Origin: Aradus depressus
Taxonomy: Eukaryota; Arthropoda; Insecta; Hemiptera; Aradidae
Direction of reading: 5' to 3'
Length of the DNA stretch: 64,000 bases
Assembly (NCBI GenBank): GCA_963662175.1
Contig: OY759214.1
Location: 2,790,001 to 2,854,000 of the forward strand
The translations under genes were made by a program, and so were the position numbers. The first letter of the stretch is position 1, and each line of letters begins with the position of its first letter. The notes beneath the pieces are model-generated. The model was not told the DNA's origin. It ran no database searches and saw only the letters and a list, made by a program, of their open reading frames with translations. Below are positions 9,348 to 21,086 of the stretch, piece by piece.

Positions 9348-10147
9348 TGTGATGTACACTACGGAACATTTTTTTAATGAATATTTTATGAATAAAAAGT
9401 AATTTTTTTTATTATAATCTAATATCATATATATATTAGATATATATCAAGGTGTTTGAGAAACAAAACAAGAAAACATATAAAAAACAGCTGTGAAATA
9501 GTGTTAAAATGTAATGGAGTCGTGAGCTAGCTCTAAAACGGTGCATGTGGTTTGATGTTTTAAATAAAATGAAGTTGAACAATTAGATGAAAGTTGACTG
9601 GGGTGGAATTAAAGTGTGAAGAGTTGACGGGGTCTGGTTTTTGTGGTAGAGGCGTCGAGAAGGTACAATTAATAATATATATTTTTCAATATGCCCAAAT
9701 AAAAAAAGAAATAGTTTTTTAAGTATTAATTTAATGTTTTTGTGCCATTGTAAATTTTTGTTTTGTTTGTTCAAATAAGTTTTTTTTTTAAATTTAAATA
9801 TGTAAATATAGATAATAACCCAATTATTTGTCCTCTTCAAATTCTATTCTATTCATCTTCCCTGTTGTCCCAGTAGTATCATTTAAAAAACCTTTGGATT
9901 AGAAATTAATATTATTTAAAAATTATTAAAAATTGGTATCTCTTTGTGAATCCAAGTGTAAAGTTTGTTTAATTGAATTTTATTTCGTTGTATACGTGTA
10001 CTTTCTTAAAAATTGCACGTCTTAAATTATTGATAATATTTTTTTTAGGGCAATTTTCGGCAAACTACTGTAGAAATCAAAATTTAAATAAACAAAAGAG
10101 ATCAAATTTCTACAGGAAATGTGGTAGCAAACAAGTTTTTAATCACA
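9348..10147 (+). repeat. 5' LTR
   Basis: 800 bp, TGTGATGTAC...TTTTTAATCACA. The body matches the right LTR through the shared GTAGCAAACAAG at 10135. The final 12 nt differ from the right LTR (TTTTTAATCACA against ATGTTATCACA). I could not assign a tRNA primer-binding site just downstream; TTTTTGGCATATCC follows. Confidence 0.85.
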
Positions 10148-10405
10148 TTTTTGGCATATCCCTTGTGTGGACGATTTTCGCCACAAAGCCCCATCATATT
10201 TTGGCAAAACCTTGATGGGAGAATTTTTTTTATATTAATTAAAGTAGGGAAACAGGTTGAAAAAGATGAAAAGGATAGAATAGAGACAAATAAGGGTTAC
10301 ATTTAATTTTGAGAAATAATATTTTTTTTTTTTCAAACTTCAAAAGAAGGTTACTATTTTAACATTGTTTTTGTTTAGTAATTATATATTTAGTAAAGTA
10401 AGAAA

Positions 10406-11398
10406 ATGCCAATTACCAGAGGAGAGGCGAAGAGATTGGAGGAGGAAAGTAGAGAGGAAGGGTCGAGTTCGGATATGGAAGTATCGGAAGATACAGGAAG
10501 GGAGACTCCAGCCGCAATGGAGTCCACGGAGGGTACAGGTGAGGAGAAATCAGATAAGCTAGATAGATTTATGGAATTCATAGCCCAGAAATTTACAAAT
10601 CTAGAGACAAATTTAAGGGGGGATATGAATCAAAAAATGGAAGAGCAAAGTAATAAATTAGGAAATTTAGAGACAAATTTAAAAAGGGAAATGGGGGACA
10701 AATTAGGAAAATTAGAGACAAATTTAAGAGGCGACATTAAAAATATAGAAGTTAAATTAAATAAAAAGGTGGACAATTTGATGAACCAATTAGAGAAAAT
10801 TCAAATAGAAAATGAAAGAGTTGAAAGTAGGATAAATAAAGCAGGAGAAAACTTAGAAAAGCACTTTATTCAAAAAATTAACAAGTTGGATGAAGGGAAT
10901 TCTGAAGTAGAAAAAGAGGTTCTTATTATTGACAGTCAGTCACAAGTTGATGAGGTAGAAGGAACAGAGAATAACAGTGGGGAGGAACAGACCCAAATTT
11001 TAGAGAAAGAGGTGGAGGAAGAGAGTCAAAATGTAGAAAAATTATTATTAAGTGAAATTCAAGAAAATAGGATGAATGTTGATGTGGATGGACAGAGTGA
11101 AAGGAACATTTGGATGTTATTAGACAAAACAAACGAACAGACTGAGGACAACAAACAAAAGACAAATTTTAATTTTAAAGAAAATATAGTTAAAACTTAC
11201 AGACAAACTGGAAACAGAAAGGAGGTTAATAAAATACATAAGAACAATTTTAAAAAAGGAGTAAGAGAATTTAAACAGGTATTAAGGAGAAAATTAACAC
11301 TGAATGAATATTTAGAGAAGGGGGAGGGGATTTTTAAAGACATAATTCGCCGGGGCATCCGGAAAAAGATAAAATTAAATTTGGGCTTTGCAATATAA
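10406..11398 (+). CDS. gag-like coiled-coil protein of the LTR retrotransposon
   Basis: 330 residues from ATG 10406. After an acidic Ser/Glu-rich N-terminus, residues about 50-160 form a long coiled coil containing three near-repeats of a KLxxLETNLRxDM module. An acidic linker follows, then a strongly basic C-terminal third (FKKGVREFKQVLRRKL). This fits a structural gag protein with multimerisation and nucleic-acid-binding parts. There is no CCHC knuckle or protease motif. It is the only long ORF of the element, about 260 bp after the 5' LTR. Family assignment within Ty3/Gypsy or BEL is not possible from this alone. Confidence 0.65.
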   Translation: MPITRGEAKRLEEESREEGSSSDMEVSEDTGRETPAAMESTEGTGEEKSDKLDRFMEFIAQKFTNLETNLRGDMNQKMEEQSNKLGNLETNLKREMGDKLGKLETNLRGDIKNIEVKLNKKVDNLMNQLEKIQIENERVESRINKAGENLEKHFIQKINKLDEGNSEVEKEVLIIDSQSQVDEVEGTENNSGEEQTQILEKEVEEESQNVEKLLLSEIQENRMNVDVDGQSERNIWMLLDKTNEQTEDNKQKTNFNFKENIVKTYRQTGNRKEVNKIHKNNFKKGVREFKQVLRRKLTLNEYLEKGEGIFKDIIRRGIRKKIKLNLGFAI

Positions 11399-13444
11399 TT
11401 GCATTAGCCACTTTTTATAGTGAACCTATTTTTTTTTGCAACTCGGATGAGTTTGAGGAAATGACTGACAGACTAACATGACAGAATTAGGATCAATTTA
11501 AAATATGACGAAGTGACATTGGACTAATATAATAGTATGAATGATACATTTATTTTTGGATGAGAGAATTTTGGTACATGAAGAGTATGGATGAATTTTG
11601 GTATAGTTCTGTGTTTAAAGTAATTAGGAATTATATTTTTTTTAGGATTAGATTAGATGTTAGGATCAGTATAAAATTAATCTAGAATTATATTTAGGGA
11701 TTAGTCATCCAAATTTAATATATACAAATTATTTATTTGAGACTTACTTGTTAATAATGATATTATTGAAAATTAAAACATATACATACAACTGATTTTT
11801 TTTTAACGAACATAATATGGAAGAAGATAGATTTTTTTTATTATATTTTTTATTACAAATGTTAGAAAGATAAAATCAGCAGGCTGAGAGATGCCTAGAT
11901 CTCTTTGGAGACATGACGAACTTCCTGAGGCCGAGTCAAGGGGACAGATTTTCTGTTTCGGAACTGTTCAGCTAGGATACCGGACGTGACTAAATCATAA
12001 TAATATTATAAATTAGAAAGACGAACGAAAATGTATAGAAGCCTTGAAAGGATAATATATTATATAAATTGTATGTATGCATAGGTTATTAAGTTTTTGT
12101 TATTATAAATTCTATTATTTAGGCAAGTTCATTTATTATTCTGAGTAACATGTTTTTCTACGTAAATTTGTTTAATAGAGAGAGTAGATGGGAAGAGTTG
12201 TAGGAGCAAATTATATAACTTTAGGAATAGGAACAAACAAAGGGTAATATTAATTAGAGAAGTTTTGAATTAATTGCTGATGACATTCTTTTAGACGTCG
12301 GGATTATATAGCTTTGTTTTGGGAGATATTATTTTTAATCCTAGTAAGAGATAGTGATTAATTAGAGATATATATTTTTTTGATCTGTGGGAGATGATTT
12401 TTTTTTGTGTGTCGACTAGAAAGAACTAGCGATATATTGGAGATATATATTTTTTTTCTGCGTGAAAGATGATTTTTTTTATGTCGACTAGAAAGAACTA
12501 GCGATATATTGGAGATTTATATTGTAGTGTTGGTTGCCTACCTGAGATAGGAGGAACCGTATTTTTGCTACATCGACGAAAGTATTCTTAGGGTGTAATT
12601 AGTTAGGGAAGTAAATTGAAATGAAATATATGTGAGATACATTTTTTTTAGTTAGGAAGTATGAAGGACGTCTCAAAGAATTTAATACCTCAAAAGACAA
12701 GTACTATATATATATTAAATAAATTAAATTTGTATTCCTTATTACCCGGCGTGAGGCCTAATTTTGATTGTTAAGTAATATTTTGGAAGTGTGATGAAGT
12801 AAAACCGAAGGATTTATTTAATTTTTATTTCAAGTAAATTGTTTTTATATAATTATTTTGAATACATACAATTGTATATTGATGGTAAAGGCGGAAAGTA
12901 AAATAATTGGCAATTTCTTAAATCTATATGCAACTTGATTATTTCCAAACTTGATTTAATGACTATGACTGATCCTGTAAATATGTAAAAATTTAGTATG
13001 TTATTTTTTTTTGATGTTCAATTAGTTCCAATTTTTATAAATTTAAGTTAACATTTTCTTTAGGTTAAGGATTAATTGTAAATTTTTAGATTAATATTTG
13101 TTTTTGTTTATTAGAAATTAGGTACGTATATATATAAGTTTAATAATTGTAAATAGTTATAAAAATATAAAAAATGGGCATATATGTATAAAAAGAGCGT
13201 CGAATTGGGCATATAAAAAATAAAAATAAATCAGTGAGTGTAAGTGAGAGAGAGACTTCGATACATCGTTGAGCAATGAGTTGAAGACACCAAGGAGCCA
13301 GCCAACATGTGCGTTTGAGGAGGAATCTACCTGTGTATTGGAGGAAGACGTTAATCCATCTGTGTATTGAAGGAGGAAGCCTATGTGGATTCGAGGAAGA
13401 AGCTAATCAACCTGTGTATAGGAAGAAATTAAATCTGAAAGAAC

Positions 13445-13481
<37 letters not shown>

Positions 13482-13500
13482 GTGAACAAACATTTTTTTT
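11399..13500 (+). other. non-coding interior of the LTR retrotransposon
   Basis: About 2.1 kb of AT-rich sequence without an ORF above 60 codons on the plus strand, where pol would normally lie. It contains short duplicated phrases (GTCGACTAGAAAGAACTAGCG near 12413 and 12484) and a ~30-nt poly(A) tract at 13449-13478. The pol genes are lost rather than merely frameshifted; I see no RT or integrase motif in any frame. Confidence 0.6.
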
Positions 13501-13522
13501 TTAAAAAGAAGGAAAAGGCAAA
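13496..13522 (+). promoter_or_regulatory. polypurine tract before the 3' LTR
   Basis: AAAAAGAAGGAAAAGGCAAA ends directly at the TG of the right LTR. This is the expected position of the plus-strand primer. Confidence 0.6.
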
Positions 13523-14321
13523 TGTGATGTACACTACGGAACATTTTTTTAATGAATATTTTATGAATAAAAAGTAATTTTTTTTATTATAATCTAATAT
13601 CATATATATATTAGATATATATCAAGGTGTTTGAGAAACAAAACAAGAAAACATATAAAAAACAGCTGTGAAATAGTGTTAAAATGTAATGGAGTCGTGA
13701 GCTAGCTCTAAAACGGTGCATGTGGTTTGATGTTTTAAATAAAATGAAGTTGAACAATTAGATGAAAGTTGACTGGGGTGGAATTAAAGTGTGAAGAGTT
13801 GACGGGGTCTGGTTTTTGTGGTAGAGGCGTCGAGAAGGTACAATTAATAATATATATTTTTCAATATGCCCAAATAAAAAAAGAAATAGTTTTTTAAGTA
13901 TTAATTTAATGTTTTTGTGCCATTGTAAATTTTTGTTTTGTTTGTTCAAATAAGTTTTTTTTTTAAATTTAAATATGTAAATATAGATAATAACCCAATT
14001 ATTTGTCCTCTTCAAATTCTATTCTATTCATCTTCCCTGTTGTCCCAGTAGTATCATTTAAAAAACCTTTGGATTAGAAATTAATATTATTTAAAAATTA
14101 TTAAAAATTGGTATCTCTTTGTGAATCCAAGTGTAAAGTTTGTTTAATTGAATTTTATTTCGTTGTATACGTGTACTTTCTTAAAAATTGCACGTCTTAA
14201 ATTATTGATAATATTTTTTTTAGGGCAATTTTCGGCAAACTACTGTAGAAATCAAAATTTAAATAAACAAAAGAGATCAAATTTCTACAGGAAATGTGGT
14301 AGCAAACAAGATGTTATCACA
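13523..14321 (+). repeat. 3' LTR
   Basis: 799 bp, TGTGATGTAC...ATGTTATCACA. It matches the 5' LTR over 788 bp by eye. It is followed by (TA)n and then the right arm of the inverted repeat. Confidence 0.85.
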
Positions 14322-14368
14322 ATATATATATGTATATGTATATATAATGTATACATAATGTATATATA

Positions 14369-14407
14369 TATATATACAAGAGAATGAGGTGAGTGCGCCG
14401 GATCAAT
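14369..14407. repeat. inverted repeat, right arm
   Basis: TATATACAAGAGAATGAGG...GCGCCGGATCAAT is the reverse complement of the arm at 9299-9338. A related phrase, GAGGTGTGTGCGCCGCATAT, recurs near 14460 between further (TA)n tracts. Confidence 0.85.
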
Positions 14408-15710
14408 ATATATATATAATTTTCAATATATATATATATATATAAAATTTTGTTCAGAAGGAGGTGTGTGCGCCGCATATATATATATATATATATATAT
14501 ATTATTCTCTGTCAACCGGGCCACCCTCTCTTTTCCGAAATTGAGGGCTGGCTGCCAAAATATTTTTTATTGACTTCAAATTGAAGGTACATGTGTACTT
14601 TAGAAAGCTGCGTGGCATCTTTCAAGATCCAAGATGGTTATGACCTATTATGGTTAGTGAAATAGCAGAAAAACAGTTGACTATTTTAAAAAACTGATAA
14701 TAAAATGCAAATTACCAAATACCAAGCACCCTTCTAAAGACACACACCCTGCTCTCAAGTTCCTTCCATACTGGCGTTACCCGTATAATAAAGTCACTTT
14801 TATAATGACTGTGTACAATTGACATCTCATTACCTAGTAATAATGGAGAGGGGGAGAGAGACAATGATTTTTAGAAGAGTGGTTGGTATAACATAGTTCT
14901 GTTATGGCCATAAAAGGATCATGTTATGGCCATATATTTGTATCCCTCTTAATAAAAAAATGCCAATAATAAAAATATATTTTAAAATTGGTTGCTCAAA
15001 AATCACTGAATAATTTTCTATGAAATAAATTTTGGGGCGCAATAACTTTGTTCGTATTGGTTCTATCTCAAATCTGGGACCTGTCAATAGTTAGAAATTT
15101 AATATCATCATTTTTGGTTGGACCATGTTTTTCGATAGTATGAAACGTTTTCGCATAAATCAGGGAAAAATATGTTTCAAAACGTCGGCTTGCTGGATTT
15201 TATAGCTGCTAGGATTACATAAAGGGGAGAATTAGAAATATATAACATGGAAGGTGGCACCATTATGGCCGCCCAGTCGAAATAGCTTTAAGAAAATGCC
15301 CGTGTATAGTCTTCGTTTAGCCTGAAACGGACATAGCTCCAATAGTTTTTTTTTTTTTTAATGCCTAATATAGAGCAGATATGTATTTACAAAGATTATA
15401 AATATGGTAGAAAAACTATAATTTTAAACATAGATCTTACAGAGGAAAAAAATCTTAAAATGTTCTGTCCGTAATAACGGAATATAAGCGGTTATAGAAA
15501 TATTCCTAGCAATAAAGTTACGAAACATTACCTTAACTGTGGAAACTTACCTAACTTTATATACATAACATGTTATTATAGAGTTATGTTAACGTTATGC
15601 TTAATTTTAACAACTAATTACTAGTGACGTGGCTTGAAGGCTGTGAACCCAACATGATCTACAATTAAGGTCGTTTCAGAGCAAATCACAGAAGAAAATG
15701 TTGGCAATGT
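14408..15710. other. (TA)n tracts then unassigned DNA
   Basis: 14408-14505 is TA-rich microsatellite broken by the GTGCGCCG phrase. 14506-15710 holds no ORF or element I recognise. A phrase near 14880 (GTTGGTATAACATAGTTCTGTTATGGC) resembles one near 8632, so part of this is another dispersed repeat. Confidence 0.4.
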
Positions 15711-16256
15711 ACTTCCCCAGAACAAATTAATCAATTAAATTTTCGCTCCTCCAAAACCAGTCGACCGATTGAGCTAATATTCAACATTTGTCTTACATAG
15801 GGGCTCCTCAATCCTCATACTAAATGTTGTGTCGATAAATTCATTACATCGGCAGTTATTAGCTCTTGAATTGAGCCCCCTTCCCTTCAACTGATATCGC
15901 TGAAATTTAACAGGTTATGTCCTTATTGGTTTTGACTTTAAATATGACATTTCTTGTCGATATATTCATTACATCGGCATTTATTGGAGTTTTTGGGTTG
16001 AATTCTCCTCTGATCCTCTTCTTCACTACTGCCAATACCTCTGAAAATTAATAATTGTCGTCCTTATGGGGTTCCGAATTCACATATGAAATTTCGTGTC
16101 GATACATTCATTCTATCGGAAGTTATTGTGTTCACAGACACACAGATATTTTTTTCATATTCGGAATCTAGAAGTCGGAAAACATGAAATTTCGTTGAAA
16201 ACTCCGCATCGAATTGTTGATCGATGACATACCTTCCCCTAAAGGCACTTCTTATA
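15711..16256 (-). repeat. CTTCCCC-family dispersed repeat (copy a)
   Basis: One of at least a dozen copies in the window. In this orientation it starts ACTTCCCCAGAACAAATTAA and ends ATACCTTCCCCT. It is built of degenerate modules of about 125-140 bp, each with CATTACATCGGCAGTTATT or a variant (near 15842, 15967 and 16108) and a GTCCTTAT...GATACATTCATT segment. No ORF is preserved. I do not know the class; it could be a non-autonomous DNA element or a Helitron-like repeat. Confidence 0.8.
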
Positions 16257-16279
16257 TGTTAAGTCTATCGTTACGGCCC

Positions 16280-16610
16280 CAGCTGTACCAAGTATAGGGC
16301 AAGTTATGACATCGGTCAGAAATTTGATGTTGAGTGCTCACTGAAATTTCATGTTTTTTTCCCGCCTAATTTCAAAAATAGACAAGAGAAAACAAAACCA
16401 CATAAGGACGTCATCTATTGATTTTAAAATTAATCGGCCTAAGGGTAGTTGGGGGATGAGATGAGAAGGACTCTACTCAACAACCCTAATGGAATTTATC
16501 AAAAGGAAATGTTGTATGTGGCTAAGACACCTGTTGATTGTCAACCAAATCGGAGATCGGTCTCTGAGGGAGAGCGGAAACTGAGTTGATTAATTCACGG
16601 ACGTCTTGTT
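16280..16610 (+). repeat. CTTCCCC-family repeat (copy b, partial)
   Basis: Opposite orientation to the neighbouring copy: TATAGGGCAAGTTATGACATCGGTC leads into the family's AAATTTCATGTTTT block, and it ends near the GAGAGCGGAAACTGAGTTGATTAATT block. Confidence 0.7.
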
Positions 16611-17089
16611 TTAGACTTTAGGACTAGCTCTGCGTAACATCCCATCTGGCCTGGCTACGTAGAGGGAAGCTACCCCTCTGCTGTTCTCTGACTCAACCCT
16701 GCCATGTGTCGCCCCGGATCGATCGTCTGACTCACCCCTCAGCGCTCAGGGGAACAACCCTATCGATTTTACTACCTCAGCTGGTTTAGGGGAACTTATA
16801 CCGGCTCTTATTTTATTCCATGACTACCCCTATTACTTGGTTATATTTTTTTGATAAAGAGGCTGGACGGAAGTAACATCGTGAGCATATTTGCAACGAA
16901 AACCTGTCACACTTTCAACGCTTATATCCTAGAAACTAATATGAAACTTCATTAAATAGCTTATATAATACCATACAATATATGTATATTATAGAAAAAC
17001 AAGTTTCAACCCTCCATCCCTTAACCCTTCGGTACACTAGCGGTAGAAAGTTAAGCTGAATTTCGTGTGTGCAGAGGCACTTTTTCAGA
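16611..17089. other. no gene seen
   Basis: Unassigned sequence between two repeat copies. Confidence 0.4.
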
Positions 17090-17560
17090 GGCTTCTGAAT
17101 CCGCATATCGTATTTTGTGTTGATAGGTTCATTCTATTCGGAGTTAGCATGTCCACAGCAATTACACTTCCCGATATACGAAATGTAGGGGAAATTATGT
17201 AAACGGTCAGGAATTTCATGTTTACCAACCTCCTAATCCAAGAATATTTTTACAAAACACAACGAGTTTGTGTGCGTGTGGCTGAGAACAGGATACCTCC
17301 CTATAGAATAAATATATTGACACGGAATTTTTTTATGTGTTTTCAGAACACCATAACAACGACACCTATCAATTTTCAGGTAAATTGGCTCAATTGGCGA
17401 AGGGGGGAGAGAGTGGTTGAACTCAAAAACGGTAATAACTGTCTGTGTAATGATGTATCCACACGAAATCGGGGGGGGGGGGGGGGGGGGGGGGGGGCAG
17501 AGGAGAGCTCAAAAGCCTAATTTAATGAATATATCGATACAAATTTTCGTTAAATATTCA
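17090..17560 (+). repeat. CTTCCCC-family repeat (copy c) with poly(G)
   Basis: Degenerate copy with GGGGAAATTATGTAAACGGTC at its start and a pure G tract of about 28 nt at 17471-17498, at the site where other copies have a shorter G-rich stretch. Confidence 0.7.
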
Positions 17561-18489
17561 GAAGTCCCTAATTAATACGATTGCTTTTAATTTTCAATCA
17601 GATCATTATTGGCAATGAGGAACTTAATTGCTGGATTGACCAATGACTTTTTTTTATACCTGAAGACAGGCGCCTGAAGACGAAGGAACCCAACTGTCTG
17701 CTAATGTTTTGATCATCTACATTCTGTTTTCAGGAACCCCACACAAACCGAGATAAACAGATAGTGATTCATTCAAACACTCAAGATGAGAAATAGACTT
17801 CATTTATCAAACTTCGGAAGGATTTTGGAGTGACGACCCTCCTTCTGAGCCAGTAAATAACCAAAAATACATGAATTAAAGTAAATAGAATACCGTTATA
17901 ATGACAAGGACACAAAATAAGAATAACATAACTAGAATGGGGCCCTTCTAGGCCAAAAGGGTGTAGAACTCTCCGGCAATACCAAGAGAACAATGAATGT
18001 CCTGTCCTCTTCCTGGCCAACCAACCTTTAGTTAGGAGTCAGAACAAGGGCAGGTTCTGCAGTCTAAGTGCGCCCAAGAGACCCTTCCAGTCAAGGTCAG
18101 TGAGTACAACAAGCCTTCGCCATTCTCATTCGCCTTCGTCTTAACTAAAATCGGCTCCCTACCTCCAGCATACTGGGTGTACTTCTCTGCCAGCAGCAAG
18201 TAGTAGACGAATGAGAACGCGAAAATCTGCTTAGTGTATTTATAAAGAACAGGACAATGCTCCCCTCTGTGGTCCTAGGACTGTATGCCCAACCAACAAC
18301 CAAGCCATTTTTGAAACTTTACTTTTCTTATGTAAAAATGAGGAAAACATATGTTTTTTTTTTTAATATTGTCTATTTCACAAATAATATATAATACATA
18401 TGAATAAATAAAACAAACTATTGAACTGACTCTAAACTAACTAACAAACTATTTTTGAAATATTGTCTATTCCACTAAAAATATATATA
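17561..18489. other. no gene seen
   Basis: Unassigned. 18366-18480 contains phrases (AATATTGTCTATTCCACTAAA, AATAAAACAAACT) that also form the arms of the palindrome at 20005-20218, so a related repeat end lies here. Confidence 0.4.
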
Positions 18490-18735
18490 TTGTGATAGTT
18501 GGTACTACCATTAATTAAATATTCTCTATATTTTCTATAACAAGCTCCAAAGTTGGGCGACATTGTGATAGTTGCTACAGGGGTTATATTAAAATAAACC
18601 TTATTAAATTCAGGCCTCACGTTGTTGCTCCATTGTGATAGTTGGTGGGTGCCAATTTAATTAAAATGAATAAATATTCTAATATTACCTTTATAGCAAA
18701 ACCCAAAGTTGGGAGCCATTTTTAATAGTTTATGC
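18490..18735 (+). repeat. degenerate ~72-bp tandem repeat
   Basis: TTGTGATAGTTG occurs near 18490, 18563 and 18633, with shared CAAAGTTGGG before some copies, giving three to four decayed units of about 70-75 bp. TGTGATAG resembles an LTR start, so it may be piled-up LTR ends. 18736-19285 holds nothing I recognise. Confidence 0.5.
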
Positions 18736-19399
18736 GTTTTATTTTTTTTTTTTTTTATATCAAAAAACCCACACTATTTTTTTTTTTTTCACTAATACCA
18801 TTTAAAAAACGCATGCATAAATTTAACTTTAAAAAATGGAAATTGTATGAACGACCAAACCAATCTAAAATATTCCCCTTTACTGTCACCAATAATATGA
18901 CCCTCCAGTCGATGTGCACAGGTACGTTTAAATATACATAGAATTTACCAATATATATATATATAGATATATGATTTATCTGAATCTTGCCAATAGATAT
19001 ATTTATATAATTTACAGTATAATAATTTTAATTAAGTTGTAACTGGAACCAATTATTTTTGATTTGTTAATGTTATATTATTCGCCTGTTCATTGTTAAT
19101 GCTTTATACCTAGATCTTAGAAGGGCTCACACATTTGAAATATGGGGACCGCCTTATCATAAAATATCTCACAGCTTGACAATTTAGCTTAGTTAGGAAT
19201 GTCTGACGTCATGGGGAACACCAGTAGGGACGGTAATGGGTTCCTCGAGAGGCTGACATTCTGAAAATTAACTTAGTCTTATCTCTTATGCTTTTGGCTG
19301 AGGATGGTAGAAATACCGAAAGTACTCCCACGTATATATAGTTAGTGAAATTAGACAATATATTAAATAAACCAGTTTTATTTTATTTTTCAAGTCCAT

Positions 19400-19912
19400 A
19401 TAAATTATAAATTTCGGATCTTTTTGCTGCTTCAAAAACATAAAAGTTTCAAACCGTTTTATAAAATTAGAGAAAGTCTCTTCCTCGTGAAAAGGTACGA
19501 AGTTCAAGCTAGAAGTAACCTGTGAGGTGGGCAACTCTGGTGCTTCAGATCTGACCCCGTCCCGTCCGCTCTCTGACTCCGACATGAGGGATCCCAAATC
19601 CTGTAGACCTACCTTCACTGCCACCAACCTATCCTCTAGTTCGTACCTTACCTCGAGTTCCTCCTGTAAATTCTCATCCTCAACTGAAAGTTCTATGTTT
19701 TCCTGAACTGTCGCAAATTTGTCCCGTATAGCTTCGAGATTCAAAAGCCTTTCATTTCCTTCTGAAATTTTCTGAATATTGGTAATTTTAATTAAGTTCT
19801 CTAACCTTGTAATTTTTCCTTTAAGGCGTGCTCTTACTTTTCTACATTTATGGATGTTGTCACCAGTCCTTTTTTCTTGTTCACTATGCATTGCTCTATC
19901 CTCGTTCGCCAT
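19400..19912 (-). pseudogene. N-terminal gag fragment of a Ty3/Gypsy-like element, inverted
   Basis: From ATG 19912 about 160 residues read as a gag N-terminus: a basic/coiled-coil start (residues 20-90), a Ser/Glu-rich linker, then FVPFHEEETFSNFIKRFE near residue 145, typical of gypsy-type gag proteins. After that the frame runs into unrelated AT-rich sequence, so the formal stop at 19286 is not meaningful. The rest of gag lies on the opposite strand from 20226, beyond the palindrome. The simplest reading is that this 5' part was inverted relative to the rest of the element. Confidence 0.6.
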
Positions 19913-20004
19913 ATTAGAGCCTCAACCGAGCGTTTGGACATCCCAACATAAATTTATTTCTAAGTTGAGTAACGCGGACATATTGTGGAAACTTGTAATA
20001 AATT

Positions 20005-20218
20005 AATAAAACAAACTTATTTTTTGAAATATTGTCTATTCCACTAAAGATATATATACATATAACTACCGGTTTCGGCTTTATACCATCGTCAGGTCTA
20101 GTTATGAACTAGACTTCATAACTAGACCTGACGATGGTATAAAGCCGAAACCGGTAGTTATATGTATATATATCTTTAGTGGAATAGACAATATTTCAAA
20201 AAATAAGTTTGTTTTATT
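20005..20218. repeat. perfect palindrome, two 103-bp arms, 8-bp spacer
   Basis: Left arm 20005-20107 and right arm 20116-20218 are exact reverse complements with spacer ACTAGACT. Each arm contains CTGACGATGG...GCCGAAACCGGT (right arm on the plus strand at 20128-20155, left arm on the minus strand), which resembles a hammerhead ribozyme core. The palindrome sits between inverted and direct parts of a gag gene. It could be a foldback or MITE insertion, or a hairpin formed by template switching. Confidence 0.92.
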
Positions 20219-20225
20219 CATTTAT

Positions 20226-21086
20226 AAATTTATTTCTCGAACGCAGGGAAGACATGAATCAATTCATGAATTTTCAGCTGATTTAAGGAAGCTTACAACA
20301 AATTGTGAATTTTTCTGTGAATGTAAGCGGTCCATTGCTGACAAATTTTTATGCTTACAATTTATAAGGGGCCTATCAGACAAAGACATACGTACTCGGC
20401 TGCAACAGGAGAAGAAGAAGAGAACATTTAAGGAACTCGTTGATCTGGCTAATACTCTCGAGTATTCTAAGTCAGGAAGCTCACAGATGGACTTAATCAG
20501 AAGGGATGAACTGAATCAGCTGAAGAAAGACGGGGGCGTCTCCAGGGCACTGAACAACTGTCTGGGAAGGACGAGTCCAGTTTCTTACATAACCAGAGGG
20601 CCATTTTCAGGCAGACGCTGAGGGGCAGGTGTTACCGTTGTGGTGATCAGTCCCATCGAGCCAACAGCTGTCAATTTCAGGACGAGAAATGCAGAAAGTG
20701 CGGCAAAAAGGGACATTTAGCGCGGGTCTGCATGAGTGAACCCAATAAAAAGAATCTAACACACCATACAGAAGAAGATATTACTGAAGATTTTGCTCAT
20801 GAAATTCAAATGAACAAAGTCTCGCAGCAAAGATGTGACAAGATAGTTATCGAAGTAGCCATAGAAGGGAAGACTGTCCCAATGGAGCTGGATACGGGAG
20901 CGTCTGTGAGCTCCATCTCCTACCGGGACTACAAGAGGTTCGGCTTTAGCAACAAGATCTTCAAGTCAGCCGTTCAACTCAAGACGTATACAGGGGAAAA
21001 TATAAATCCAAGAGGTGTAATTTTTACTCGTTGTCGGTACAAATACTTTACTTTTTATGGGAAACTTTTCATCATTGGTCAGGATG
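20226..21086 (+). pseudogene. Ty3/Gypsy-like gag (C-terminal part) and protease
   Basis: From 20226 an open frame reads the second half of gag (HESIHEFSADLRKL, then FLCLQFIRGLSDKDIRTRL) to a stop at 20619-20621. The product continues in another frame from about 20612, so one frameshift separates them. Two CCHC knuckles follow (CYRCGDQSHRANSC and CRKCGKKGHLARVC), then an aspartic protease with the catalytic motif DTGAS at 20891-20905. There is no start because the 5' part of gag is missing or inverted upstream. The sequence jumps near 21086 directly to integrase. Confidence 0.85.

Larger units (their letters stand above)
9348..14321 (+). mobile_element. gag-only LTR retrotransposon
   Basis: A 4.97-kb element with direct LTRs (9348-10147 and 13523-14321), each TGTGAT...ATCACA, flanked by TA-rich sequence with a possible short ATAT target duplication. 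The interior has one coiled-coil gag-like ORF and a purine tract before the right LTR, but no protease, RT, RNase H or integrase. It must therefore be mobilised in trans by an autonomous relative. The LTRs appear identical over the first 788 bp by eye, implying a recent insertion. Confidence 0.88.

Noticed and set aside
9583..9840. 85-residue minus-strand ORF repeated at 13758-14015
   Set aside because: It is duplicated only because it lies in both LTRs; the composition is Lys/Asn/Ile-rich as expected from AT-rich DNA.
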